The notes: a model not told the origin generated them from the letters alone. Positions 12,701 through 23,758 are shown, numbered from the stretch's first letter. The stretch is 64,000 nt of DNA from Diogma glabrata (GCA_963693315.1 OY856186.1:70640019-70704018); one strand, 5' to 3'. Numbers and translations: made by a program.

Positions 12701-15700
12701 TGGTGTCCATTCTACATCTTTCAGAAATCTGAAATTGAATTTCATTTTTATTTTATTATAAAAACACAACAAGTAATTGGCTACATTTTTGCTTTTTGTC
12801 GGATTTTCCTTAATGTTTTTTTTGTTCGTTGTCAAAAGTTAAAAAAAAAATTAAATAAAAAAAAACTATTTTCCAATTTTGTTGTATGTTGATAAAAGGA
12901 AAAATAATAAAAACGAAGAGAAATACAAAACAAAACAGAAATAAAATAAAACATTCGTATTGCTTCAAAGAACATATGCAGTCTCCTCACTCGAGGATAT
13001 GTTAAAATCAATGTTTTTGATGCTTAGAGCTTTTTTGAGATATCATCTTCATGATAAGCATACATAACAAGAACGCTGAACTAAATTTTATGTTACATAG
13101 TTTAGTTGATAAGTAGCTATACTTGCATACACTGGTGTATGCAAGCTTTAGAATATTTGGATACCTAACTATCAACCTGCTTCTGTCTTCGCCTAATATT
13201 TGTTGATGTTTTTTTAATAAAAATTTTATTTAAAAATGCGATTCTGAATAGAATATAGTAGAATATTTTTATTATTCAAGAGTGTTTGGGTTTTTTTTTT
13301 CGTTGATTCTTTGAAATTCATTGTTTATTTAATTAATTAAAAATTATTTTAAGTTTGTGATGTGAATGATTTCTGTCTGATTATTTGATTGAGGTTTGAT
13401 ATAATCAACATTTGTACGTTTTTCAATTTAGTTTTATAAATAATTAAAACAAATAGAGCGTAGTGTGTTGTAATGTTAAAAAATTTTTAATAAGATAGGA
13501 AAGGAAAAAAAAATTTAATCTTTTTAATTTTTTGCCTTGTCTGCGTATCGCCACTACTCCTGGGATCAAATGATCAAATGAATAAACAAAACCAAAACAA
13601 CAAATATGAAGCACGGTCAGGTATATCTCTAGTAGCACTGCAAGTGTTAACATTCAGAATACTGCAAATCGATACCGTACATGGTGGTATCGTTGAAGTG
13701 TTTCAAATTTTTAAAACTGTCACATAACGCCAGAAGGAAAGCATGAAAAGCTCTTAAGACTAGAGACTATTCCGGATTTCGATAAAACGGATTAAAATTT
13801 AGCCACCTTAGATTGGGCTAAAACAATTACCACATCTAGGCCCAGAAATCTTATACCAGAACCTCTGCTTTAAAAAAAAACAGAAATCACAGGAGAATTA
13901 CTCAAAAACCAAAGGCTACGGCAACCAGATCTTTTAGTGATGTGGTAAAAGATCAACTAGTTATAACTGTTATAGATAGAGCACAAGATGATGGTAAGCA
14001 GCTCGTCTCACGTCTGCTAACTAATGATTTGGGGCTGTTGCGACATTAATGTTCGAGGTGAGTTACTTCTGGATTTTGTATAGAGCACAATTTGTGGCTA
14101 TCTGGAATTTGGCTATCTGGAATTTGGAAAATAAAGTCACCTTTACAACCTCTAATAGACAATTAGAGGACGTATTGGATGGAAAAGTATTGGATGTCAT
14201 CTTTGTCTACGACTTCACGTCCAAATTAATCGGCCAGTTATCAAGAACACTCCTTTTCTTATCTTCGTTATCTGCAATTCGAATTAGACATCGACTCTCC
14301 TAAAAAATTCCTACTTTAGAAACAGGAAACGGACAAACTGGGATATCTTTAGAGGTATTCTGGGTGACTCGCTTCCGCGACTTGGATAAATTCGTAGACA
14401 CGCTGGTTGATTTTTACATTGAGGCTGCTTTTGAGTCGTTGGTTTCAGCAGACCGGAGGACAAATCATATCCGCCATGGTGAACCAAGAAACTTCAAGGT
14501 ACTCGCCAGGAGTGTAAAAAACTTTCCAAAAATCAAAATAAAACTAGGTTTGCATAGGCCTGGGCAATCCTATAGGACAGTCCTTAAAACTTATAAATAT
14601 GAGGTAAGAAATGCAAAGAATGATTCTTGCAGGCACTGCTGTAATGATTAAGGCATTAAGACTTTGATGCAGTGTCCTGTCCGGTGTTCTCTCATGCTAG
14701 AACGGCATTTTACGGACTGCTCTGAGATACCTGCGATCATGATGCATGGTAGTAGGGGTAGTCACAATTTTGCCGAAAAAATGATTTCCCGTAAAAATTA
14801 ATTTGTCTAAACACCTTTTTATGCATGAATCAACGCGCGCAATACAACCTATCGTCTTTTGTTTATATATTTTTTCAACCTGTTTGATTTGCTATTTCAT
14901 TTTGAATACTGTTGGTTCATGAAATTTTTTTTATATTTACTTGGACAATTGGTAATTTTTTGGACAGTGGATCGGAATTAAACCATCGGTACAGATCTAA
15001 TTTCTTGTTTTGTTGTCACAGTAATAGATATGTTAATATAAAATCAAGCTGTGAAATAGTGCATTTCAGTTGTGAATGGTAGGTGAATAAAAAAATTCAT
15101 GGTGAATAAAAAAATTCATAGTTGTTAATTTTTTTGTATACAAAAACGGTGTTTCGTTCGTGCACCTTAATTCTTGTTTTTAATACACTCGTATTAACAA
15201 CAATTTTGAATAACAGTTTTTTTGATAAAAGACATTGTTACATTGTGCAAAGTTAAGTTCGTCGTCGTCATCATCGTTTGTAGGTATAACGGCTCATCAG
15301 TCAATATATTTCTAACAATTCAACAATTGTGGACATTTTTATTGGTTCTGCATTTAATATATTTCTGACAAATTAAGCAATTGCGAACAATAATTTTGTT
15401 ATGCCATTTAATATCTTTTTAACAAATTGCCGATATCAATTTTGTTACCTCAATGAATATAGTATCAACAAATTCAACAATTTTATTCCATCATTGAATT
15501 TATATCTCTAACGAATTCAAGAACTGCATGTGTATGCGACAGTATTTCACTACATCATTGAATATATTGCCAACGAATTCAACAATCACTTGACATATTG
15601 GCACATTTTTTTATTGAAAGAAACTTATACTATTAATTGTTTTAATATATCAATCGTATGTTTAAGTTAGTATAGATGATCTGTTAATTAGGTTTCCGGA

Positions 15701-18700
15701 AGAATGAAGATTTGGATCAGGAACAATCATGGTGTGAATGAATCATTTATTTCAGGGGTGCCCAGAAATCATGGAAGAGATGGCCAAAAATTTACAAGAA
15801 CAAAAATGACTGGCCGCACAGAAAAAAAAATAAATAAACAGTATAAATTATGTTAAGTTGATTTTTATTCATGTTATGATTTTTTATTCAAGTTAAGTCG
15901 CGAACATTAAATTCTTGTGTAGTATTACTAATTCTTAGTTCGTTTTTCAAATTAATGTCAGTTAGTCTATTTCTATAGGAACTTGTTAGGAATATTTAAG
16001 TTTGAATTTAGTACGTACCAAAATATTGTACTTTTTCAAACGGAACTTATTATTATTGTGGTATTTGCTATTTTTATAATATTTTTACTGGCCGCACCAA
16101 ATCATAAAACTGGCCGCATGCGGCCAGATGGCCGCTGTTTGGGCACCGCTGATTTATTTAAACGTTTAAGTGTAATAATTGTAGTAGAAGTGGCTTTGGT
16201 GAGATGCTCTCTATAAATTTGATCTTTTGGGTCGTCAGAGTCCCTGCATCTTTGTTTTACTTATTTAATTGCAATTACACAGTCTCGCATATTTGACTAC
16301 TGGAGGATATTACTGTTCGAATACACATGACTAAAGCTCGTCGGACTACAGTTCTGCAAAGTGCATATAGAGTATATATCAGTATATAGAGTTGTAGTTA
16401 TATAAGATACTCCTCAATTCTGTTAAGTGGGCATAATAATGCGATAATAGACTATTCCATTCCAAACCTATTTTCAGTAGCTGAATTCACAACAGTTTTT
16501 CTTTCCAGAGAATATTGGTAAAGGAAATTTTTTTTTTTTTTTAATAAAATGTGTTGTGTAATAGGGTTTAGAATATGTGTCACAACAACACATAAATACC
16601 TTTTAAGACTTAGGTCTAGACCTGGGTCCCACAACAACTGGCGTTCTAAGGTGTAGATTAACGCTTTTTTTAAACATCTGTGGGTTGAAGCCACCTGAGA
16701 CTAAGTGTTCCGACAAACTATTCCATTTGTACGCAGTTCGGACAAAGAAGTCTCTCTGCGATCTGCCGGTATGACAGCGCGGGATCTTTACCGTTTCACC
16801 GGTAGCGGCAGCCGATTGCCGAGTGGAACGGGGGTAAGAATAAGTTTGAGGCATGATGCCGCTGACTTCATCTGAGCACTACTGATGACGATATTTGTAA
16901 AAAACAACGAGGTCAGCAACAGTGCGACGATGTTGTAGGGAATCAAGTTTTGATGTCAAAGTTCGATCACCCACAATTCGTATAGCTCGCTTTTGAACAG
17001 AGTCCAAGAGGGCCAAGACGGAAACAGAGGCAGCACTCCAAACTTGACAGCAGTACTCCATACAGGGACGAATATAGGACTTATAAACATGGAGCAATTG
17101 GTATGTAGTGAAAAATTTTTTGCATCTATTTAGGAGGCCGAGTTTTTTAGAATTAGATAAAAATGCATACAACACAACTTCTACAATGGATAGATTCAAA
17201 ACGAATGGGAAGGTCGGTTGTGGAGTGTTCTGCAAAGATCGAAATTAAACTCCCCTTTTTGCATGTCTGATCACTGTAGTGTCTTTAAGGCTGAACCTGT
17301 AGCTATTTTATAGGACAAGGAACTNNNNNNNNNNNNNNNNNNNNNNNNNNNNNNNNNNNNNNNNNNNNNNNNNNNNNNNNNNNNNNNNNNNNNNNNNNNN
17401 NNNNNNNNNNNNNNNNNNNNNNNNNNNNNNNNNNNNNNNNNNNNNNNNNNNNNNNNNNNNNNNNNNNNNNNNNNNNNNNNNNNNNNNNNNNNNNNNNNNN
17501 NNNNNNNNNNNNNNNNNNNNNNNNACATAAATATCAAGAGCATCCAGCCAGCATATTTTATCTATAAGTTTTTGCACTTAATATAATTTTGATTACGTAA
17601 ATATCCAGAGCATATGTAATTTTCAGTAAATGCAGATACAAGGATTGCAAAATTATTTATAGTTTTAAATGTATATAAGAGGCTAATAAAGATTTTAATC
17701 ACGCACATCAGAGTACACTACCGCTAAAGTACAATGTTGTTCACCATTTCCACACCTCACATCAAATCACAACAGCTTGAAAAAGTTTTAACATTTTATT
17801 ATCATTTCTGAGTAGGTCATGCTGCTCAATTACCAAATATTTTTTTCATCCTTTTTTTCATCATTTTTCAAATCCGGTTAGATCGAAAAGTTCTAACTAT
17901 TAAAAAAAACATGGAGCACCGTCTTAATCGTTATACTATTTTAAGCCTGAATCAAACAAATTATACCTAAAATAAAAAACCAAAACAATCACAATGAAAC
18001 AGTCTAAACTCTAAATTTATCTGTCAATTGCAAAATTCAAATGGAAATCAACGTCACTCGAGCGAATTGAAATAAAATAAATCAATTCTGTGAATTCGTT
18101 AAATGTATCTGCTACAAAAAATCCATTGTACAGAACTTTTAAAAAATTCGTATCAAGGCCTCTCTTAGTTAATTGTTTTTTTATAGTCTCAATTTTTTTC
18201 CTTTAAAATAAGGCTTATAGTTGTAGTTTTCGTTATTTGTTTGCAAAAGAAACTTAATCGAAAGACATGAACACTATTTTATCATTTAATATAAATATTT
18301 TCGCTAATATTTTACGATTTTTTTCAATGAAGCTTTATTTTATATTTAAAAAGCATCCCAGGAGGCTTTACTTACGTTGTTTTATTGGGAATAAAAGCAC
18401 TTTTTAGTTCTTCTGGTCGAAACGAGTCGTAATTACTATTTGGTTCATCCCTAACCATATAATCCTCATCTTCATCATCCTCCTCATCGTCAGTAATATC
18501 AAATTCATCAGTATGCATATGCGGCAGGTCCTAAGTAAAAGTTTACAATTTGTTTAATATTTTGGCATAATATGTAATATTAAAAGTTGCATGTTTACAT
18601 TACCTCCAGGTGCTCTCTTGAACATAAAATTCCCGTTGAACAAGCTTCACTTGCCTCTGGTTTTGAATATGGATCACATTGGGTATTTAGCTGGCCATTT

Positions 18701-18756
18701 TTGTTTTCACATTCCACCGTTCTGATTTTGATGCCTGTTCCACATGAAACGGAACA
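9512..18756 (-). CDS. nolo: ADAMTS-like protein (ADAMTSL), partial, six exons
   Basis: Secreted extracellular-matrix protein of the ADAMTSL/punctin family, which lacks a protease domain and acts in matrix organisation. The Drosophila member is nolo. Six exons on the minus strand (18756-18604, 18530-18376, 12728-12513, 12433-12127, 10122-9968, 9725-9512) total 1200 nt with no stop, all with GT-AG borders and compatible phases. They encode five thrombospondin type-1 repeats with the CS.SCG.G core, plus an acidic linker after the first. The order of repeats, including the diverged CSASCLGG repeat followed by PRWNVSDYSPCSKSCG, matches my recollection of ADAMTSL1/3. The signal peptide, spacer and C-terminal PLAC parts are not in view, so both gene ends are missing. 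Papilin is a less likely alternative. No database search was done. Confidence 0.85.
9968..10122 (-). CDS. nolo: ADAMTS-like exon E: end of repeat 4, start of repeat 5
   Basis: 155 nt, acceptor ATGATTAG|GTGCTT and donor TCAAA|GTGAGT. It completes repeat 4 (VLCIHEVTRGG ... MCPQPPPADRQYCNVLDC) and starts repeat 5 (PVRWEVSEWTKCS). The upstream intron is 2.0 kb and contains family C repeats. Confidence 0.9.
10731..11520. repeat. Repeat family C, tandemly repeated blocks
   Basis: Three partly overlapping copies of one unit. GTTTGTTGG.AGCATA is followed by TGACACTTTGGAAAAAGAT, then AGCACCTG, then CAATAACATCTGTACCTGAT (variant CTATAAC in the first), ending in CAACTTCTGG or TAACTTCCGG plus a CACTTCCGG motif. 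They begin near 10731, 11189 and 11318. Relatives lie at 31190-31520 and 32440-32590. Non-coding, within the ADAMTS-like intron. Confidence 0.65.
12127..12433 (-). CDS. nolo: ADAMTS-like exon D: thrombospondin repeats 3 and 4 (start)
   Basis: 307 nt, after a 79-bp intron. Acceptor TTTCTAG|AGATAAC and donor AGAGAG|GTAAGG. It encodes 102 residues: a basic linker, the diverged repeat YSWREQGYTSCSASCLGG through CNDRPCP, and the beginning of the next repeat, PRWNVSDYSPCSKSCGIGIK. The exon ends inside repeat 4 in phase 0, and exon E completes it. Confidence 0.9.
12513..12728 (-). CDS. nolo: ADAMTS-like exon C: thrombospondin repeat 2
   Basis: 216 nt, acceptor AATTTCAG|ATTTCTG and donor CCAAG|GTGAGT. 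It encodes a complete repeat: VEWTPCSVSCGEGMRKRYYR, then a Cys and a KIFLEFSRAL stretch, then CGGPKPADETERCVMEPC. All six expected Cys are present. The KIFLEFS segment resembles the RVLLTFTQT segment of the vertebrate repeat. An open frame continues into the intron upstream but has no similarity and is not coding. Confidence 0.9.
13122..13145. repeat. 24-bp perfect hairpin
   Basis: CTTGCATACAC, two bases, then its exact inverse GTGTATGCAAG. An isolated short palindrome in an intron with no assigned function. Confidence 0.5.
13790..14760 (+). mobile_element. Decayed LINE: ORF1, endonuclease end and pre-RT region
   Basis: Plus-strand fragments appear in LINE order with frameshifts. They are TRSFSDVVKDQLVITVIDRA (ORF1 type), a stretch with KVLDVIFVYDF and LSSLSAIRIRHRLS (end of the endonuclease, where DVTL and LSDHR lie), NRKRTNWDIFRGILGDSLPR, and LDKFVDTLVDFYIEAAFESL. 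The last visible part is YKYEVRNAKNDSCRHCC, which fits the Y..IR.AK..SW..FC block before the reverse transcriptase. The RT itself is absent, so this is an internally condensed, dead copy in the 5.6-kb ADAMTS-like intron. Confidence 0.7.
15295..15600. repeat. Degenerate minisatellite, about five units
   Basis: Units of roughly 50-65 bp share a CATT.AATATATT.CTAACAAATTC-type block followed by AACAATT and a GT-rich spacer. The ACGAATTCAA.AA or CAAATTCAACAA motif recurs five to six times. No coding potential. Confidence 0.55.
15753..16151 (+). mobile_element. hAT MITE, 399 bp, with perfect 8-bp target duplication
   Basis: Ends CAGGGGTGCCCA and TGGGCACCGCTG are inverse (one mismatch), and the element is flanked by ATTTATTT at 15745-15752 and 16152-16159. 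GGCCGC motifs near both ends are further subterminal inversions. No transposase, so non-autonomous. It sits in the ADAMTS-like intron. Confidence 0.85.
16528..17153 (-). mobile_element. 5'-truncated CR1-like LINE, C-terminal RT region and 3' end
   Basis: On the minus strand the sequence encodes the end of a CR1-type reverse transcriptase: LGLLNRCKKFFTTYQLLHVY, then SYIRPCMEYCCQVWSAA, LLDSVQKRAIRIVGDR and FVRTAYKWNSLSEHLV. The 3' end carries AATAAAA followed by an A-run (T-run 16528-16542 on plus). It is nearly identical to 55620-56350 but truncated about 70 codons into the shared part (divergence at about 17153). One frame break near 16860 separates the two open pieces. Confidence 0.8.
17325..17524. 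other. Assembly gap, 200 N
   Basis: Exactly 200 N, the fixed size of an unsized scaffold gap. Open frames crossing it are meaningless. Confidence 0.98.
17525..18375. other. ADAMTS-like intron, nothing recognised
   Basis: AT-rich intronic sequence up to the donor of exon B. No repeat end, RNA gene or exon seen. Confidence 0.5.
18376..18530 (-). CDS. nolo: ADAMTS-like exon B: acidic linker
   Basis: 155 nt, separated from exon A by a 73-bp intron. Acceptor ACTTAG|GACCTG and donor AACAAC|GTAAG. It encodes a linker dominated by Asp/Glu (DITDDEEDDEDEDYMV) without Cys, ending in phase 2. Such a linker sits between thrombospondin repeats in ADAMTSL proteins. The next intron is 5.6 kb. Confidence 0.8.
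18604..18756 (-). CDS. nolo: ADAMTS-like exon A: thrombospondin repeat 1
   Basis: First visible exon, 51 codons, phase 0 at both ends. Acceptor TTTACAG|TGTTCC and donor CTGGAG|GTAATG. It begins directly at the core CSVSCGTGIKIRTVEC, so the Trp-bearing start of this repeat must be in an upstream exon not identified in the window. Five further Cys-containing positions follow, ending GILCSREHLE. Confidence 0.85.
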
Positions 18757-19299
18757 CTGTAAATAAATTAAACATAGAATTTTAATACAACTAACAAAAC
18801 CACATATAGGCCGGGAGGCAGTGGTGGAAATGAAAAAGTCATATGATGCCGGTTGATTTTTATTTATTATAATTAATTTACTCCAGCTGATGATAAATCT
18901 AGCGGTCAGCTGCTAAAGTAGTGGGGGGTGTGGTTGTGGGGGAGTTTTAAACTGGTAAAGAAACCGAATTCCAAAAGTAATTTGATGCCGCTTCAAAATT
19001 TAATTTAATGTTTGATGCCGCTTAAAATTTAATTTGTATGATGTATGTTGACACCATAACAACAGACAAAAAAAGATCAGCTGATTGGCGCATGGGGGAT
19101 TATAGGTCAGCTACTCGTTTACATCTGTATAAAAGTATAGTCAGATGCCAAATAATTCATAAAGATAGCTTATAATACTATTAAATGTATAAAAGTATAA
19201 AAGCAAGAATCAGCTATCGGGGGTACTACCTTCAGCTGAGGTAATAAACATACAAAGGTTGAGTATAAATAAATGTGTGAATCCCCGATCAAACTATTT

Positions 19300-21115
19300 G
19301 ACTTATTATTACTTCCGTTTGAAAAATCTAAGTATCACATTCTCGATCTAAAAGTGAAGTTCTTACCCCCACTCATATCTCGATGTTTTAGGACCAACTG
19401 ATTCTAAAACAGAGTTTCGAACCGGAACCAAACCGTAAACCGAAAACCGTTATTGGCCGAAATTTATGGCTGAACCGGAACGTAACCGAAACCGTAATTT
19501 TTTATATGTATTGAACCGTAACCGGAACGAAAAAATCATTTTATTTACGGTTCATGTGAAACGGTTTGCAGTGAAAGAACAAAAAAAATATTCTAACAAA
19601 AAGCTGCTCATATATTATGAGTAAAAGATTTTCATTTCGCACGTAAAATTAGCTATAGGTACTACATTTTTGGTTTATAATCTAGTTCAAAATTTATTAC
19701 ATTTTTTTTAAAATACCATGAAACCATGCAGCAAATTTTGAGAGGCATATTGAACGGTGTCATAGAAAAGAATTTAAAATTTTAAAATGTCTTAAAATAT
19801 CAGCAAAAGCTTCATGTAAACGAAATCTGCCATCAAAGTTAAGCTCAAGTAGTGTAATGTCGCTTACTCCAACGTTATTAGACATGAAATTTAAACCTCA
19901 AAATATTACGCTCACTATGTCTGAAAAACTTCTTACTGAAGCCTGCATCAAACTGGTTACAAAAAATGGTTGCTCGTTTAATTTTTTAGAATGTTCTTGA
20001 TTCAATAATTACTGAAGTTGTTTCTTTTGAATTTTTTCATAAGAATACTGAAAATCCTTGATTTTGACATCGGAACTGAACCGGAACCGAACCGAAAACC
20101 GGAACGAAAAAATAAACTAAGGAACCAAATCGAAAACCGGAACGAAATAATTGTCGGAACGAAACCGTAAACCGAAACGGAAAAAATTTCGGTTCGAAAC
20201 TCTGTTTTAAAATAGCAAAAAAAATGTATGTCTGTCTGCCGGCCGTCACAACCGTGGTCACAGAAAAAAAAGCTGGAGTGATTTCAAATTTTTTTATTTC
20301 TAAAAATAGGTTAACTTTATGGTAAGAGTCGAAAGGACGATGTGTTTGATAACTGTATAGAAAGTGTGTTGAAAAAACATTAAATGTGTCAAAACAAGAA
20401 AATTTGCATATTTTTTCATATAAAACGTTCATTTTAAATAATAACGAACGAGTTACCTTGAATGAACGAGTTACCTTGAACGACCTTGAATATGGAGAAA
20501 TCTTGATAGTCGGCATTGGTATGTGAGACCAGGACCTTATTGTTGTATTTTAAGTGTCTCAAAAAATGCCGTTAAGTGTGTCAAACGAATGGTTTTCATT
20601 CATTATTTTTTTTCAATTTTTTTTTTTAAATAAAATGAATTATTTGTATGACATAAATCTAATTGAACATGAAATTGGCCATGGAGTATGATTCATTCCA
20701 GATTAAAATCCTTCCACTTCATAGGAACAGTTGAAATATATCAAGTTGTTGCAGATTAAATCTCGTTTTTTAACAAAAATCGTAATTATTTGTGAGATAT
20801 TTCTTGAGTATTTTTTGTGTGATTCCAGACTTCTGAATAACAAGAACAGTTGGTAAATAAGTTTGGATTTTTGCAATATTTTTGGAATTTCGATAAAAGA
20901 CTCAATTTTTGATTTTGTAATAATTTTTTTTTCGTGTACTTTTACAAAGAAATTCTTGTGTAATATATTTCGCTGCCTAAAACTAAAAGCAAGGTCCTCA
21001 TAAAAGCATTTTGCCGAAAACTATATAAAAATCCATAACCCAAACCGAAGTCTTGATATCTTAGAGGCTTGAAATTTCAGCCCCTGCATATTTTTTATTT
21101 ATATTCGCACCTAAA
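19300..21115 (-). repeat. Repeat family A, reverse copy split by a hAT MITE
   Basis: Starts near the ATTACTTCC and GAAGTTCTTACCCCCACTCA blocks and ends near AACCCAAACCGAAGTCTTGA and TTTCAGCCCCTGCATATTTT. Internal landmarks GCCGGCCGTCACAACC and GCATTGGTATGTGAGACC match the 41.9-47.1 kb copies in reverse. The internal minisatellite is reduced to a few units. Confidence 0.75.
19410..20204. mobile_element. hAT MITE, 795 bp, nested in family A
   Basis: 15-bp perfect terminal inverted repeat CAGAGTTTCGAACCG, flanked by TTCTAAAA (19402-19409) and TTTTAAAA (20205-20212), one mismatch. Both subterminal regions are rich in AACCG/CGGTT motifs. The uninterrupted target is present in another family A copy at 46984-46991, which confirms the borders. 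No transposase. The open frame crossing its right end on the minus strand is not a gene. Confidence 0.88.
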
Positions 21116-21299
21116 AACGAAAACTTAAATAATTTATTGAAATGTGGTTACAGACGTGGTTACATTCATAGAAATCTCTGATATACACAATTGTGATATT
21201 GATAAACTACAAAGGAAACGCCGAAGACTGTCAAATCTAAATGTTTGTCTGTCGTTTCATATTTCAATTGATAATTAATTATACTTATATAATTCTATA

Positions 21300-21470
21300 G
21301 AAAATTACTTTACTGCCACCATAAAAATATGAGTTACTTTACTGCCGCCGTAAAAAAAGAAAACATGGCGTTATTTTACAGCAACTTTGATTATATCTCA
21401 AAAGAGTAAGACTCTAATCTTCGGCAGTAAAGTTAAATTTTACAGTTGTTTGCCAAAAAAATAATATTGT
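21300..21470. repeat. Repeat family D, copy 1
   Basis: Blocks TTACTTTACTGCC.CC.TAAA, ATGGCGTTATTTTACAGC and AGTTAAATTTTACAG recur at 38310-38530. Non-coding; part of the interior of the long-armed element. Confidence 0.6.
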
Positions 21471-22131
21471 TTCTTACTTAGATTCAATGATCCTCAAAAC
21501 TTTTACTGTCCAGTTGACGTTTTTACCCCCGATATACCGGCAGCTGATTCTTGCTTTATACTTTTAATAGTATTATAATTCATCAGTATGACTTCTATCT
21601 GGCATCTAATGACTTGATCATATCGCATTTTGATACAGATATATACGGTCGCTGACCTATAATTCCCCATCCGCCAATCAGATGATCACTTTTTTTTTCA
21701 ATTGTTATGGTTATATGCATCATATAAATTTTGAAGTGGCATCAAATGACGTTTTTTTTATCAGTTTAAAACTCCCCACAGCCACATCCCCCGCAAGTCT
21801 GACGGCTCTTATTTTCTATATCACAAATAATTAATCTATCTATAAAAATTCAATTCAATTGGCATCAAAACACTAACAAAAATGCAACGCTGTCTCCTAG
21901 TCTAATAGATCTCATTTGTTGAATTTTTGACAAAATCTTAATTTCACATGCAAGGAAAATTAATAAATGAATAATTTTTTAGACCATCCTGATACTGAAG
22001 CTTTCACTAAATAATTCTATCTTTTTTTGGTGTAAAAATATCATTGGAAAATATTCAAAATCTTACAAAATCTCAATCACACGCATCTTTTGAAGTTTTG
22101 GGTCATAAGTAGGTTAAAAAACTCAACCCTT

Positions 22132-22240
22132 GTCACAACAACACATAAAACCTTTTAAAACTAAGGTCCTACAACAACATGAGTTTTAAGGTTTTGATGA
22201 GTTCTAAGGTCTTAATTAACTCTTCTTTTCATTTCCCTTC
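22132..22240 (-). mobile_element. Eroded CR1-like LINE 3' tail
   Basis: GTCACAACAACACATAAA, then ACAACAAC and a GTTCTAAGGT block, match the 3' end of the CR1 copies at 16.5 and 55.6 kb in the same orientation. Similarity fades upstream of it. Confidence 0.55.
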
Positions 22241-23539
22241 CGACATGGGAGGTTTTTGTTTTTGGGTTGATTTTCCAAATCGGAATTTTTATAATAACTT
22301 TACGTTTGAAGACGTCCTGAAGCTGTTTAGGCTATTTTTAGCGGGCAGTCTGTTTAAATGTGTGTGTTTATTTTCGTATGCCGGTAAAAATTTGTTTCAT
22401 GCTTTTTCAACAACAAATGATGAATGACAACGAATGATTTCAATGGAAATGGCCACAATCAATGTATCTTGGCATAACTTTTTCGCCATATTTTTTTCAA
22501 TCAAAACTGACGTCTAACTTTGCATATTATGGCGTTATACCATTTTCACTGGTTTTATCGATTCATAATTTGATATCGTATACAAAACTTTTTATTTTTT
22601 GCTAAGTTTAATAATGTATGTTTAATTGTATAATTTAAATGTGATTCAAAGGTAGAAATAGCACTTTAATTAAATCTGAATAATTAGTTTTATTTATTAT
22701 TCCTGAACGTGGTATTCGTTGGTAAATTAAATAGTTGATTTTGCTGCTGCGTGTTTGCAAATTATTTTTTGTTCAACCGTTACCTAACATCTCGCTGCAA
22801 CGATTTGTTTGTATTAATGCTGTTTAACAATCACCTAGCATTTTGGTGCAAAGATTCATTGATTTCATTACTGTTCCACAGTCATCTAGTATTTCGGTGC
22901 AACGATTTTAGTTCTAAAATTAAACAGTTTTTGTCGATATTAATTGCTCATTTTCTGAAATGATGACATGGCAGATCAAAACAAATCATGAGGTGGGTTA
23001 ACTTTGTTTAATTAAAATTTAATATTCGTAATTGATGTGGTGGTGGTGATAGTCTTTGTTCTCCAATAACTTTGCGGTCGTCAGAGTCTCCTTGTGCATT
23101 TGTAATGGAAACTGACCCGGTTCATAATTATACCAACAGCAAGCAATCGGAGGACTGCGCACCTTGAGTGGTTATATTCCGACGAGCAACAGCCATGTGG
23201 ATACGAGAATAAACGTTCCCCAATCCAGGAAAATTAAAAGGTATGCACGCATTTGAGATAGAGCAGACAAAGACAAATTGAATGACGACCATAAATCACA
23301 TCACATCCACATCAAAACTAGTTCTTTATGTACATGAAAAAGTATTAAAATTAAAAGAAAGTATTAAAATTAAAATTAAAAGAACGACTCACCCCATAAT
23401 TGTAGCAGATCCAACTCCTCTCAACCCACTTCATACCTAGCCTTTCATCATTCGTATCTTATAACATTAATTGTGCTTGGTGGTCCGAATTTTTAACAGC
23501 GATTGTTGAGCAATAATCATAAAATCAATGTTAATTCAA

Positions 23540-23720
23540 TGCAAATGTTGCGCCACTTGTAAAGGCGATAGTTGAACCACAATCGTACAAAAGAAAACCA
23601 TTATACCAAATTACTACAATTGTTGCGCCAAATGTAAAGGCGAACGTGGAACAACAATTGTAAACAAACACAATCTCAAGTTAGTGCAACTTTTGTGTCA
23701 ATTGTAAAGGCAATTGTAAT
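23540..23720. repeat. ~58-bp minisatellite, three degenerate units
   Basis: Three successive units share TTG.GCCA..TGTAAAGGCGA (TTTTGTGTCAATTGTAAAGG in the last) followed by AACAACAATTGTA or AACCACAATCGTA. No coding content. Confidence 0.55.
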
Positions 23721-23758
23721 AAGCATAAAATTAAATAAATTCAACTTAAGCCGCAATT

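Larger units (their letters stand above)
18809..21902. mobile_element. Long-armed inverted-repeat element, ~3.1 kb
   Basis: Left arm (18809 to about 19245) and right arm (about 21520-21902) are diverged inverse copies. The outer ends are GGCCGGGAGGCAG and, inverted, GACTAGGAGACAG. Shared inner blocks include AGTTTTAAACTG, the TATAAAAGTATAA region and the motif TATCGGGGGTA. Both ends abut TA (18807-18808, 21903-21904), consistent with a TA target, though not proof. Between the arms lie repeat family A, a nested hAT MITE and repeat family D. It stands 52 bp upstream of the acceptor of exon A of the ADAMTS-like gene. Confidence 0.65.

Noticed and set aside
12509..12835. 108-codon minus-strand ORF taken as a whole gene
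   Set aside because: Only 12513-12728 is coding, as an exon with clear acceptor and donor; the upstream Lys/Asn-rich part is intron.
17271..17577. ORFs spanning the first N gap (and the ones at 56299-56647)
   Set aside because: Most of their length is unknown sequence; only the CR1 frame to the left of the second gap is meaningful.
20037..20516. 159-codon minus-strand ORF
   Set aside because: Runs across the right end of a hAT MITE and repeat family A; composition driven by CGGTT-type repeats.
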